Assembly (NCBI GenBank): GCA_002794775.1
Contig: NBAY01000005.1
Span: 1,404,401-1,468,400, forward strand
Reading direction: 5' to 3'
From: Porodaedalea pini
Lineage: Eukaryota > Basidiomycota > Agaricomycetes > Hymenochaetales > Hymenochaetaceae
DNA length: 64,000 nt
Shown here: positions 49,712-60,136 of the stretch, in pieces
Layout: the number at the start of each line of letters is the position of its first letter
How positions within the stretch are numbered: position 1 is the stretch's first letter
Translations under genes and position numbers: made by a program
Notes under the pieces: generated by a model
Databases searched by the model: none
What the model was told of the DNA's origin: nothing
The model's input: the letters and a program-made list of their open reading frames with translations, nothing else

Positions 49712-50690
49712 CCAAGCCACTCTCGTTCCAGATACCAACCCAGCACCTTCAAAGCAGATCCATACGAGTCTGTTCAACTTGCACACGGATGTGGGAAATG
49801 CTTGATAAGAGGGTCTCACTTGGTTCCATAGGGTGCTGATGAAGAAGAATTGCAGAAAGGAGAGTCTGCAAAGGAATGAGCACAATAATAAACCCGATTA
49901 TATTTTAATACTCACCTAATAGAGCATGCCAGCATTCAACTCCACCATGCCCCTCCGCATGGCTTCCACAACTCACTCAATGCGCTCCCCATCCTCAAAC
50001 TGTCCTAGCCCATCACTCTCCATAATTTCAACTCACTCGTGCTCATTCAAACACTTCTCTGCCTTGTTGCAAAGCAGCACATCCACAAACCCCCTTGCTG
50101 TCATAACCATTTCTCTCACACCCTCTACATAAGCGTCGCGCACAGAGTCGCTAAGGCCGCATGCACAGCAAAGAGCAAAGGAAACACGTTCTGCAAGAGT
50201 GCACGCTTCTTCAGGCCGGTCATCAACTTGTCTTTCATCTTCTGCGGGAGTACAGAGTGCACCAGCCCTCTCTGAAAAGACCAACAAGGGTGCGCCATGC
50301 GCCGCACTCAAGGTATGTGCTCTGCATGTCTGGACACATGGAAAACATGAGCATACGCAGTGCGTGATGTGCACACTGGCAGCAGCGACACCCACCTGTG
50401 CCCCAGCGGCCTCCAGTGATGCGTCCATACTCAGCGAATTCGAGGAAAGTATGAAAGAGCCCATGGAGCATCTGCACGAGGCGTGCCTGCACCTCATCAT
50501 GGAGCGTTTGCAATTGAAGACAGTTCACAGAGCACAGGATAGCGAAAGCGGTGACAAGTCATGTGAATGGTTGCTGAAGCTGAGCATGCTGATGTATAAG
50601 AATGAATCGATGTGAGTAGAAGACAGCGGTCATCTCTCTTCTTCGTTGGAAGGAGCACCTATTGTTGGCATTATCACTGTGTAGTTCAAT
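49712..50690 (-). other. Unassigned gene fragment with probable introns
   Basis: The minus strand carries exon-like stretches: LQTLHDEVQARLVQMLHG near 50520, SDSVRDAYVEGVREMVMTARG near 50150, CNKAEKCLNEHELVEIME-type sequence near 50050, and a short piece near 49740 that joins the Ser-rich region. The style is that of an ordinary helical host protein cut at both ends. I do not recognise the family. It occupies the place that the BTB second exon or Ser-rich N-terminal part has in other units. Confidence 0.45.
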
Positions 50691-50729
50691 GCGAACGTCA
50701 GAATAATCACATGAGGGAATGAAGCGAGT

Positions 50730-50950
50730 GTTGGATTACATAATCCTACAGCTTATATAAGATTATAACCATGTGAAACTACCTATGTGTACAAAAGCCT
50801 CTGAGTTTATATCTTAAAATAAATAAAAAAGCTAACTTTGGAGTACTGGCTGGATAGCTCAGTTGGTTCAGAGCATCTGGTATATACTTAGGAGGTCCTT
50901 GGTTCAATCCCAAGTCCAGCTAGTATACTTTTCTATATGTGCTGCGAAAA
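50730..50950 (+). repeat. 221-bp tRNA-like short element, copy 2
   Basis: It starts TGTTGGATTACATAATCC and ends ...GCTGCGAAAA. Flanks are GCGAG (50725-50729) and GTGAG (50951-50955), a 5-bp duplication with one C/T change. It is inserted into the leader of unit III. It is the same family as 45676-45886, with an extra AAATAAAT-like stretch. Confidence 0.78.
50848..50922 (+). tRNA. tRNA-like sequence, copy 2
   Basis: 75 nt with acceptor GGCTGGA/TCCAGCT, D arm GCTC/GAGC and T arm CTTGG-TTCAATC-CCAAG. The anticodon stem (TCTGG/TTAGG) is weak, and U33 is missing. It is part of a mobile element and unlikely to be a functional tRNA. Confidence 0.45.
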
Positions 50951-51359
50951 GTGAGTGTGTTTGCTGCAGCGAAACAGACTCGTCAACGACTGCAAGTTAG
51001 AGATCACATGTTGGCACTGTCATCAACTCTGCTTTCAGCTGATTTTTAATTCAACCAGGTCACTTTATTTTACAAAAAATACATAGACAGATAGAGAATT
51101 GTCTGAAGTTTTTTTACATGGTTCAAGCTTGAGATTTGGGTGGTTGAATAAAATTAAATATGTCAATGAAGAAAGTGAGCACTGTACAGCCACAAAAGCT
51201 GTGAGTCGGTCCATAGCCACAGTTCAATTTAGCAGAAAAGGGGTCCAAAATTAACATATATGGTATGCCATCAGCTTATGAAGCTGACAAAAACCCAAAT
51301 CGAGCTCCCTAACTTTGCCCACAACAAAAGACGATACTTCGTAAACTCAGTAATCATAA
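50951..51359 (-). repeat. T1, 5' terminus of unit III
   Basis: It starts TTATGATTACTGAG at 51359. It keeps the hairpin region (CAGCTT...AAGCTG, with the loop shortened) and the AT-rich body. Outside it lies VPE-gene sequence. Confidence 0.82.
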
Positions 51360-52287
51360 TGCATTCTCAGTGCATTCGGCAGTGACTCCTGGTGCCACTT
51401 CAGTACACCCCAATACTCCTCTAGTCCATGGTCTGTCCATAGCACCACTTGGCATTCACTAACTCCACCACACTTCATTTCCAGTACGCCTCTGTACCCA
51501 TCGAACTCTAGTACCACTCGATATGCATCAAATGTCAGTATTCCTCAAACTGCCACAACCTCCGGTATGCATTGGTACGCCATGGGTCCACTTGTGTCTG
51601 ACCATAGCATCGCTTGCCTCGCATTGACTCCACTGCATTTCGTTTCTGGTATGCTTCGGCAGGCATCAAATTCTAGTACCACTTGATTTGCATCAAATGT
51701 CAGAATGTCTTGGACTGCCAGCTCCTCCAGTACACCTCAGTACACCTCTAGTCCACTGGTGTCGGGTCCTGGCACCACTTGGTATGCACCAAATCCACCA
51801 CACTTCACTTCCAGTATGTATCCACATGCCTCAAATTCTGGTACCACTCGATATCCATCAAACATTGGTACATCTTGAACTGCCACAACCTCCGGTACAC
51901 ATCGGTATGCCTCTGGTCCACTAGCATCGGGTGCTGGCACCGCTTGGTATGCACTGAATCCACCACACTTCACTTCCGGTACACATTCACTTTCCTCAAT
52001 TTCCGGTACCACTTGATATCTGTCAAATGTTGGTACATCTTGAACCCCCACAACCTCCAGTATGCGTCAGTACACCTCTGGTGCATCCAGGAGCACCCCC
52101 CCCTCACTAATGCTTGGCTCTGGACCCGCTTGGCAAACTTCTAACTCTGGTATATCTCGGCACACATTGAAACCCGGTACCACTCAATGTGTGTCAAACA
52201 TCGGTACATCTTGAACTCCCTCGACCTCCGGTACCTGTCGGTACACACCACCATCCGGTACCTCCAGGGACACACTTTCGTCACTAA
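51360..52287 (-). pseudogene. VPE-repeat protein, downstream part
   Basis: A minus-strand frame of imperfect repeats built on V-P-E: VYRQVPEVEGVQDVPMFD, ECVPEVKCGGFSAYQAVP, AYRCVPEVVAVQDVP and so on. TGA stops are scattered, several where YR is expected, consistent with CGA to TGA. It continues the frame broken at 58327 once unit V is removed (...PEPR then ISDESVSLEV...). An internal repeat copy (PEPSISEGGVLLDAPEV) spans the equivalent point without a break, which fixes the junction to the base. Function unknown; repetitive proteins of this type look disordered. Confidence 0.65.
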
Positions 52288-52700
52288 TTACGATTACTGA
52301 GTTTACAAAGTATCGTCTTTTGTTGTGGGCTGAGATAAAGTCCCCAATTTGGGTTTTTGTCAGCTTTTATAAGCTGATGGCATACCATATATGTTAATTT
52401 TGGACCCCTTTTCTGCTAAATTCGGGCTGTGGCTATGAAGGGTTCACTGCTTTTGTGGCTGTACAGTGCTCACTTTCTTCATTGGCATATTTAATTTTAT
52501 TCAACCATCAAAATCTCACCCTTGAACCATGTAAAAAAACTTCAGACAATTCTCTATCTGTCTATGTATTTTTTGTAAAATAAAGTGGCCTGGTTGAATT
52601 AAAAATCAGTCGAAAGCAGAGTTGACGATAGTGCCAACATGTGATCCCCGCCCTCGGTCGTCGACGAGTCTGTTTTACTGCAGCAAAGACACTCGCTTCA
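52288..52700 (+). repeat. T1, 5' terminus of unit V
   Basis: It starts TTACGATTACTGAG, has the hairpin TCAGCTT-TTAT-AAGCTGA near 52358-52375, and then the conserved AT-rich body. The adjoining sequence before 52288 is the VPE gene. Confidence 0.85.
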
Positions 52701-52794
52701 CTCCCCCATATGATCCTCAGCGGAGGCACACCTGAGCTGACTTGTCTCCTTCACCTTTCTCTTGGGATTTCTCTGCTTTTTTCTTTATCACACT

Positions 52795-53700
52795 ACATCA
52801 CTGCTTGTCTTGGTAGCCGTCCCGTCACAGCTGCCTGCCTGCCCACCTGCACTGCTCGAGGCAACGAAGAAGTCGACAACAGCATGGCAAGAGGACCTCC
52901 AATCGCTCTTTCATCGCGCGAAGGATTGCTTCCCAGACGACGTCTTGGATCTAATGGATGAGGACGCGGTGGACAAAGGCCGCAACGCGGACTCGGAGGT
53001 TTGGGGACATAAACGTGAGCACAAGCGCCGAACCTACCACCTGTCCTTGAGACTAACAAATGCTAGCTATCGTTTATGCTCGTGCACTACTCAGTTCCCA
53101 GGCGCGCTATTTCTCGTTCCGCCCAACACCTATCGCGTCCCCACTTCCTTTCGCTGCCTCTCCGACATCGTCTCTTCCAATGCCGACAACATCTGCACAC
53201 TCTCTCAACCTTGGCGTTGAGTTCCCCTACCGCCTCGATGTGCTCCACTTCACCTTCCCAATTCTGGCCTATCTCCCCTGCGCCCTCTGTAATCAGCTCC
53301 TTCACGCGCATATCTCTCAACCATAATCCCACGTTATTCGCCAACGAGCTCGAGTATCTCTATACAGGAAAGGGATTTGGGGATGTGTTTGAGTTTTTGT
53401 TCGATGCGAATGAGGAGGGCCGGGAAGGCGACGCCAATGTGGAAGAGGCACACGTCGACAAGCTTCGGAAGGACCTTGTCTTCATGTGGAGGTCTCGTCT
53501 GTATTCTGACGTTCGGATTGAACTACACAGCGATATGCCAACAATGGGTGCTCCTTGCAATGAAGAAGAGACGACTGCCGTCTTCTGCTCGCATCGATTC
53601 GTTCTTGTTTCGCGTGCGCCATATCTCTACGATCAACTCATCACCTATGGTCTCAAGAATACCCCTGCCCGGCGAGCTCACGACCCTTCGCCTTCCCTTG
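52795..53700 (+). pseudogene. BTB/POZ-domain protein, N-terminal part
   Basis: Exon 1 reads LVAVPSQLPACPPALLEAT...FHRAKDCFPDDVLDLMDEDAV and SEVWGHK-like sequence, followed by a GTGAGC...TGCTAG intron. The next exon has NELEYLYTGKGFGDVFEFLF, a helix KLRKDLVFMWRSRLYSDVRIEL, then FCSHRFVLVSRAPYLYDQLITYG, the typical start of a BTB fold (D-V-x-I, H-R-F-V-L-x-S-R-x-P-Y). A one-base frameshift follows near 53660. The rest of the fold is missing; after LTTLRLPLPP the sequence changes to unrelated coding sequence. BTB domains dimerise and often recruit Cullin-3. No other unit keeps this domain. Confidence 0.65.
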
Positions 53701-54540
53701 CCTCCCACGAGTGCGAGCGGCATACCACGCGAGACCCGTGAACACCGTCAGCAACGACGGCAGCAGCAATTAGAACAGCGTCGGTGCGAGCAGGCCCAAG
53801 AACTCGTCAGACTGCTCGCTATCGAACGATCCCTTGCGAACACCGAGGTGAGTCATCCATCATCTTTGTTATTGGCTGACTGATCTGAGGGCCTTTCAGG
53901 AAGAACAAAGCGTTGCCACATTGGGTGCTGAGACGTTCGTCTCAACTGACACGTCTGCGAATGCGACGCCGTCTGGCTCAGGTACCCCAACAAGTACGGT
54001 CATTGTACCAGGGCACGACAGATCTAGCGTAGCACGGTCGTGGCGTGCCGAGTTTGGGACACACAGCCGAATGCACGCGAGCAGGCAACTGCGGTGCGTC
54101 GATGGTGCACTCTCTGACAATTCGCGCCCGGATGGTGGCAGAAGCGGCAACGCCCTCGACATCAACTTCGAGGCCTGACACAGAGACGGAGGATGATGGC
54201 GAGCCGGATGCGGATGGTGATGTCGAGATGGAGACGACGACATCACACGACCAGGACATGGACGAAGACTTGCCCCCGCCTCCTTCACTTCCCCATGGAC
54301 GTCGGACCGTCGGAATCGTTGCAGACTCTCCCTGACCAGCGGTGACCGGTGCAGCCAATGTAGGTGTCGCGGGTACGTCTGATGCGCTCGATGTCGATTT
54401 GGATGCACATATCATTATCGACACGAATGCAGCGGACGATGATGTCGCAGATGGTATTGTAGCACTCGATCAAAACGTAAACGATGACCTCGCTATGGGT
54501 GCCCCGCCAGGTGCTCCCAGTGCTATCGACACGACGCCTG
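53701..54540 (+). other. Disordered linker region of unknown origin
   Basis: Coding-like sequence with Gln/Arg-rich ETREHRQQRRQQQLEQRR, an intron (GTGAGTCATCC...CTTTCAG, ending near 53900), then Ser/Thr/Asp-rich sequence with GDVEMETTTSHDQDMDEDLPPPP. Frames shift at least twice. It lies between the BTB part and the PRP8 N-terminus. It may be a third captured gene or a fungal-specific extension; I cannot say which. Confidence 0.45.
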
Positions 54541-57500
54541 GGATGCCGCCTCCCCCGCCGGGCATGCCTATGTCTTCCGCTGGCGAACCTTCGAGTTCGC
54601 GGATGCCGCCAGAGGTACTCGCGCAAAAGTCCCATAAGTGGATCCAGGTGCAGAACAAGCGCTATGGCGAGAAGCGCAAAGGTGTATTCGTTGATACTGG
54701 GAAGCAGGTGTGCCTTCATTCCATTGGTAAGTGACATGCAACTTGAGCGCTGACGACGCGTGTTCTGTTGTTTACAGGATCTTCCGCCTGAGCACGTTCG
54801 CAAGATTATAAAAGATTATGGAGACACGAGTAACTGCAAGTTCCGTAATGATAAGCGTGTACATCTCGGTGTGCTCAAATACGTCCCCCATGCGGTCATG
54901 AAAATGCTCGAAAACCTCCCGTATCCCTGGGAGCAGGTCCGCGAAGTGCCTGTCCTCTACCATATCACGGGTGCAATCACTTTTGTCAACGAGATTCTGC
55001 GTGTCATTGAGCCGATGTATCATGCTCAGTGGAGCTCCATGTGGCTTGCTATGCATCGCGAGAAGCGTGACCGTCAACACTTCAAGCGTATGCGCTTCCC
55101 ACCCTTCGACGACGAAGAACCTCCTCTCGACTATGGGGACAACGTGCTGGATGTCGAGCCGCTGGAAGCCATTCAACTTGACCTGGATGAGGAGGAGGAC
55201 AATGCTATAATTGATTGGTTTTATGACCCGAAGCCATTGGTTGACGCTCCGCACGTCAATGGTTCGTCCTACAAATACTGGTCGCTTTCACTCTCCATCA
55301 TGGCCAACTTGTATCGACTCGGTCGGTCACTCCTCTCGGATCACACCGACAGTAACTCGAGTTACTTGTTCGACAAGGAGTCTTTCTTCACCGCTAAAGC
55401 ACTCAATCTGGCCATTCCTGGTGGTCCTAAGTTCGAGCCTCTGTATAAGGACATGGACTCTTTTGACGAGGATTGGAACGAGTTCAATGACATCAACAAG
55501 ATCATTATTTGTCAGCAGATTCGTACTGAATACAATGTTGCTTTCCCGCACCTGTACAATTCTCTTCCACGTTCTGTGCATATTTCGCCTTACCATACGC
55601 CGAAGAACGTCTACATACGCACGGACGATCCTGACTTGCCTGCTTTCTACTTCGATCCGCTCATTAACCCTGTCTCCTCTCGTGGTTTCCAACCAAAGAA
55701 TGCCCCTCTTGTTTCTCATGAGGACGAAATCTTCGAGCCCAACGGCGCGGATGAGGATGAATTCGAGCTACCAGATGAGGCTGAGCCATTCCTCTTGGAT
55801 AAGAATTTGGAGAACGAGAGCACTGCGGACGGTATTGCCTCATGGTGGGCGCCGGCACCTTACAGTCGCCGCTCGGGACACATGCGCCGCGTGCAAGATG
55901 TACCATTGGTGAAGAATTGGTACTTGGAGCACTGCCCACCAAACCAGCCTGGAAAGGTTCGCATGTCGTACCAGAAGCTACTCAAGTGCTTTGTTCTCAA
56001 CGAGCTGAAGACGAGGCCGGAGAAGCCGATGACGAAAAAGAACCTGTTCCGTCAGTTGAAGGCGACGAAGTTTTTCCAGACCACAAAACTGGACTGGGTG
56101 GAGGCTGGTTTGCAAGTGTGCAGGCAAGGATACAACATGCTGAACTTGCTCGTCCGTCGCAAGGTATGATCCTTGGGAAAGCTGCGTTATATCATTCTGA
56201 CTTCCAATCCTTCTAGAACTTGAATTACTTTCATCTCGATTACAACATGAATCTGAAGCCGGTAAAGACGCTCACGACGAAGGAACACAGAAAGGCTTGC
56301 TTTGGAAATGCATTCCATTTGTGCCGTGAAACTCTTCGCCTCACGAAGCTCGTCGTCGATGCGCACATCCAATTCCGGCTTGGCAATGTGGATGCCTTCC
56401 AACTGGCGGATGCATTGCAGTATATCTTCGCACATATCGGCACGCTCACCGGCATGTACCGTTACAAGTACAAACTTATGCGTCAGATCCGGACGTGCAA
56501 AGATCTCAATCATCTAATCTACTATCGCTTCAATACGGGACCTGTTGGTAAGGGACCAGGCTGTGGGTTTGGGGCTCCAGGTTGGCGAGTGTGGCTCTTC
56601 TTCATGCGTGGAATTGTACCACTGCTTGAGCACTGGCTCACAAACTTGCTTGCGCGTCAGTTCGAGGGTCTCAACAGCAAGGGCATCGCAAAGCCGGTCA
56701 CGAAGCAGCGTGTCGAATCGCACTATGACTTGGAATTACGCACTGCCATAATGCACGATATTCTTGATATGATGCCGGAGTCGATCAAGCAGAACAAGGT
56801 GAAGACTATCTTGCAGCACTTGTCAGAAGCGTGGCACTGCTGGAAGGCAAACAGTACGTCGTTTGGTTGAATCTGGACTTTGCGTACTAAGCCTTATTCT
56901 ACAGCTCCATGGAAGGTCCCGGACATGCCGACTGCAATCGAGAACATCATCCTGCGGTACATCAAGAGCAAGGTGGACTGGTGGTGCTCGGTTGCGCACT
57001 ACATTCGCGAGCGTGTCAGGTGCGGTGCGACTGTCGACAAGGCTGTGGTCAAGAAGAACTTAGGGCGTCTTACTCGACTGTACTTGAAAGCTGAGCAGGA
57101 GCGTCAGCATGGTTACCTCAAAGATGGACCTTACGTTAGTGCTGAGGAGGCCGTTGCGATCTACACATCGACGGACCACTGGCTTGAGAGTCGGAAATTG
57201 CACCCATCCCATTCCCGTAAGATTCAATTAACTATGTTTTTAAGTAATTCTCATTGATGTTTCCATACAGTCCCCTTTCGTACAAGCATGACACGAAGTT
57301 GCTCATGTTGGCTCTTGAGAAGTTGAAAGAGGCGTACAGCGTCAAAGGTCGTCTTAACCAATCTCAGCGTGAGGAGCTTGCTCTCATTGAGCAGGTGTAT
57401 GACAATCCACACAAATGTATGTTCTTTTTCTAATTGGTCGTAGGGTGTAGCTTATTGATTCGCGTGCAGGTTTGTCTAGGATCAAGCGTCTCTTGCTCAC

Positions 57501-58147
57501 TCAGCGAGCCTTCAAAGAGGCAGGCATCGAGTTCTTCGACACATATGACAAGCTCATCCCTTGCTACGACATCGAACCCGTTGAGAAGATTACAGACACA
57601 TATTTTGACCAGTTCTTATTCTTTGAGGCTGACAAGCGCGGGTTATTCCCGGCGTGGATCAAGCCTGTGGACACTGAACCTCCTCCCCTTCTAGTGTACA
57701 AGTGGTGCCAGGGTATCAATAACTTGACGGACATCTGGGAGACGAGCGAGGGCAAATGCGTAGTGATGATGGAGACCGTACTGTCGAATCTACGAAAAGA
57801 TTGACCTGACCCTTCTCAACCGTCTGCTTCATCTTATTCTCGACCATAATCTTGCGGACTATATCACAGCGAAGAATAACTGTGTTCGCACCTGCAAAGA
57901 TATGGCACATACGAACATATACTGCCTTTGTCTTCCAATACTATGGTCTTGTCCTCGATCTTCTCATCCTCGGCTTGCAACGCAAGTGAAATGGCGCGTC
58001 CCCCACAAACGCCCAATAATTTCCTGCGGTACCGTGATTCTGCGACCGAGACACGCCATCCAGTCCGTCTCTATTCTCGTTATGTTGATCGTCTGCATAT
58101 TTCATTCCGCTTCACCGCAGAGGAATAACGCAACCTTATACAACGTT
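54541..58147 (+). pseudogene. PRP8: PRP8 N-terminal half, unit V
   Basis: It opens with a proline-rich N-terminus (MPPPPPGMPMSSAGEP) and HKWIQVQNKRYGEKRK. Introns fall at 54708-54777, 56164-56216, 56854-56904, 57217-57270 and 57417-57469. Exon 2 (54778-56163) is fully open: [107 protein letters not shown]. Exon 3 gives [15 protein letters not shown] and [20 protein letters not shown]. The first frameshift is one T lost near 57200 and another follows near 57785. The fragment ends at [11 protein letters not shown], cut by the 3' module. Upstream exons could still encode about 750 residues. Confidence 0.93.
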
Positions 58148-58327
58148 ACTTGAGGCAGTGGGCCATTAGGATGGCAAGCTACGATTACTGTTTACTGAAT
58201 ACTAAATAATTCACTAATGAGAATAATGTTTGCATATAATTTGCAAGCTTTAGTCCTCTCATATAAAATGAAAGACACAGAAAACAGGAATCGTAGCTTG
58301 CCATCCCAATGGCCCACTACCTCAAGT
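58148..58327 (+). repeat. 180-bp palindromic 3' module, copy 3
   Basis: 180 bp, arms ACTTGAGGCAGTGGGCC and complement. PRP8 lies on its left and the VPE gene on its right. It closes unit V. Confidence 0.85.
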
Positions 58328-59245
58328 TCTAGGCTCCGGATCCACTTGGCTCGGTTCTAACTCTGGTACACCTCGATACGCGTCCAAACCCGGTACTGCC
58401 CAAGGTGCACAAAACGTCGGTACGTCTCGGTACACATCAAACTCTGGTACACATCAGTATGCATCTGGTCCTCTAGAGCCTTGCCCTGGCTCCATCCAGT
58501 ACCCACCAGAACCATGGTCTTCGGACTCCAGAATGCTTCAGTATGCATTGGTCTCCGGTACTGCTCGAAGTGTGTCAAGTTTCAGTACATCGTGATCTGT
58601 ACCAGACTTCAGTACATCTCGAAGGGCTTCAATCTCTGGTACACCTTGATACACCTCTAGACCACCAGTATCTGACTCCAGCTCCGCTTGGTACACAACT
58701 GCCACACCGTCTTTGAGCTCCGGTACCCTTTGGCACTTGTTGATCCCTGGTATCCCCCAACTCATAACGAACTCCTGTACCTCTTGGTACTCCTGCACAG
58801 CACTAATATCCGCCTCTGGTACCACTCCGCATGCACCCACTCTGCTGTCCTTCCACTCCAGTATGTTTTGGTACACTTCGAACTCAGATACCTCTCGGTA
58901 TGCATCTAACTTCGGTACCTCTCAAAGCACATCAAACTCTGGTGCCTCTCAGTACACATCTGCCTCTGGTACCTCTGGGTACTCCTCCTCCTCACCAGAG
59001 CTCAGTTCAGGTAGCGCTCGGTACGCATCCTCTCCACTATCTTTCAATCCCAGTGCCACTTGGTACGTCTCAACCTCGTTCACCGGTATGTTCACCAGCC
59101 CCACCTTAGGCCTTGTTGGTATCTCGACACCACCTATCTTTGCTTTCTTCACCACTGATGCTCGCTTCTTTGCTTCATTAAGCAGTATCTTGTACTTCGC
59201 CACCTCCAAATCCTCATCCAACACTTCCTCTGAAATCTCTGCCAT
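58327..59245 (-). pseudogene. VPE-repeat protein, upstream part
   Basis: The ATG at 59245 starts MAEISEEVLDEDLEVAKYKI, a charged helical N-terminus with KKRASVVKKAKIGGVEIPTRP. Then come repeats such as AYRALPELSSGEEEEYPEVPE, VYQGVPEIEALRDVL and DVYRDVPTF, down to PSQVDPEPR at the unit V insertion. In-frame TGA codons occur near 58953, 58926, 58547 and 58457, two of them exactly where the repeat predicts YR or LR. The T1 of unit IV begins only 36 bp upstream of the ATG in the opposite orientation, so its own promoter region is displaced. Function unknown. Confidence 0.65.
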
Positions 59246-59280
59246 CGTTACTGAGCCTTCTGACCCATCGGTACACGCTG

Positions 59281-59695
59281 TTACGATTACTGAGTTTACG
59301 AAGTATCGTCTTTTGTTGTGGGCAAAGTTAGGGAGCCTGATTTGGGTTTTTGTCAGCTTTTATAAGCTGATGGCATACCATATATGTTAATTTTGGACCC
59401 CTTTTCTGCTAAATTGAGCAGTGGCGATGAAGTCGTTCACTGCTTTTGTGGCTGTACAGTGCTCACTTTCTTCATCAACATATTTAACTTTATTCAACCA
59501 TCCAATTCTCAAGCTTGAGGCATGTAAAAAAACTTCAGACAATTCTCTGTCTGTTTATGTATTTTTAGTAAAATAAAGTGGCCTGGTTGAATTAAAAATC
59601 GGTCGAAAGCAGAGTTGACGACAGTGCCAACGTGTGATCTCCACCCTTGCGGTCGTTGACGAGTCTGTTTTGCTGCAGCAAAGACACTCGCTTCA
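59281..59695 (+). repeat. T1, 5' terminus of unit IV
   Basis: It starts TTACGATTACTGAG, with the hairpin TCAGCTT-TTAT-AAGCTGA near 59353-59370. It is inserted head-to-head with the VPE gene. Confidence 0.85.
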
Positions 59696-59799
59696 CTCCC
59701 CCATGTGATCCTCAGCGGAGGCACACCTGAGTTGACTTGTCTCCTTCACTTTTCTCTTGGGCTTTCTCTGCTTTTTTCTTAACCACACTACATCACTGC

Positions 59800-60070
59800 T
59801 TCTCATGGTAGCGGCCCCGTCATAGCTGCCTGCCTGCCCACCCGCACTGCTCGAGGCAACAAAGAGGTCGACGACAGCATGGCAAGAGGACCTCCAATTG
59901 CTCTTTCATCGCATGAAAGATCGCTTCCCAGATGTCGTCTGGGATCTACTGGATGAGAACGCGATGGACGAAGGCAGCAACACGGACTCGGAGGTTTGGG
60001 GACATAAAGGTGAGCACGAGCACAGAACCTACCACCTGTCCTTGAGACTAACAAATGCTAGCTATCGTTT
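59800..60070 (+). pseudogene. BTB-protein first exon, unit IV
   Basis: ATG GTA GCG near 59803 is followed after four codons by TAG (Gln in unit V), then PALLEATKRSTTAWQEDLQ, FHRMKDRFPDVVWDLLDENAM, SEVWGHK and the GTGAGC...TGCTAG intron. The BTB domain is absent; SYRLCSRYFSFSSSPAPSPP follows. Confidence 0.65.
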
Positions 60071-60136
60071 ATGCTCACGCTATTTCTCGTTCTCCTCCTC
60101 GCCGGCACCTTCCCCACCTCTTGCTAAATCGGAGTC

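Larger units (their letters stand above)
37502..51359 (-). mobile_element. Composite gene-capturing element, unit III
   Basis: It opens with T1 at 51359 (TTATGATTACTG) and closes with the 180-bp module at 37502. The gross length of 13.9 kb falls to about 6.6 kb once the gypsy element, the SINE and the tRNA-like element with their duplications are removed, close to units I (6.3 kb) and V (6.0 kb). Contents in order: BTB leader, an unassigned gene fragment, Ser-rich, RPB1, PRP8. Flanking bases are A before T1 and T after the module. Its target cannot be reconstructed because VPE sequence lies on one side and XPB on the other. Confidence 0.68.
52288..58326 (+). mobile_element. Composite gene-capturing element, unit V
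   Basis: 6,039 bp on the plus strand, opening TTACGATTACTG and closing CCTCAAG. Contents: BTB leader exon, BTB domain, a disordered linker, then the N-terminal 40 percent of PRP8 with introns. The flanks CACTAA and TTCTAGG join to give an uninterrupted VPE repeat without duplication. It lies between A and T, as for Helitrons. It is the only unit that retains the BTB domain. Confidence 0.75.

Noticed and set aside
50848..50922. Functional tRNA-Ile(UAU) gene
   Set aside because: The cloverleaf lacks U33, the anticodon stem is weak, and both copies lie inside short mobile elements with target duplications.
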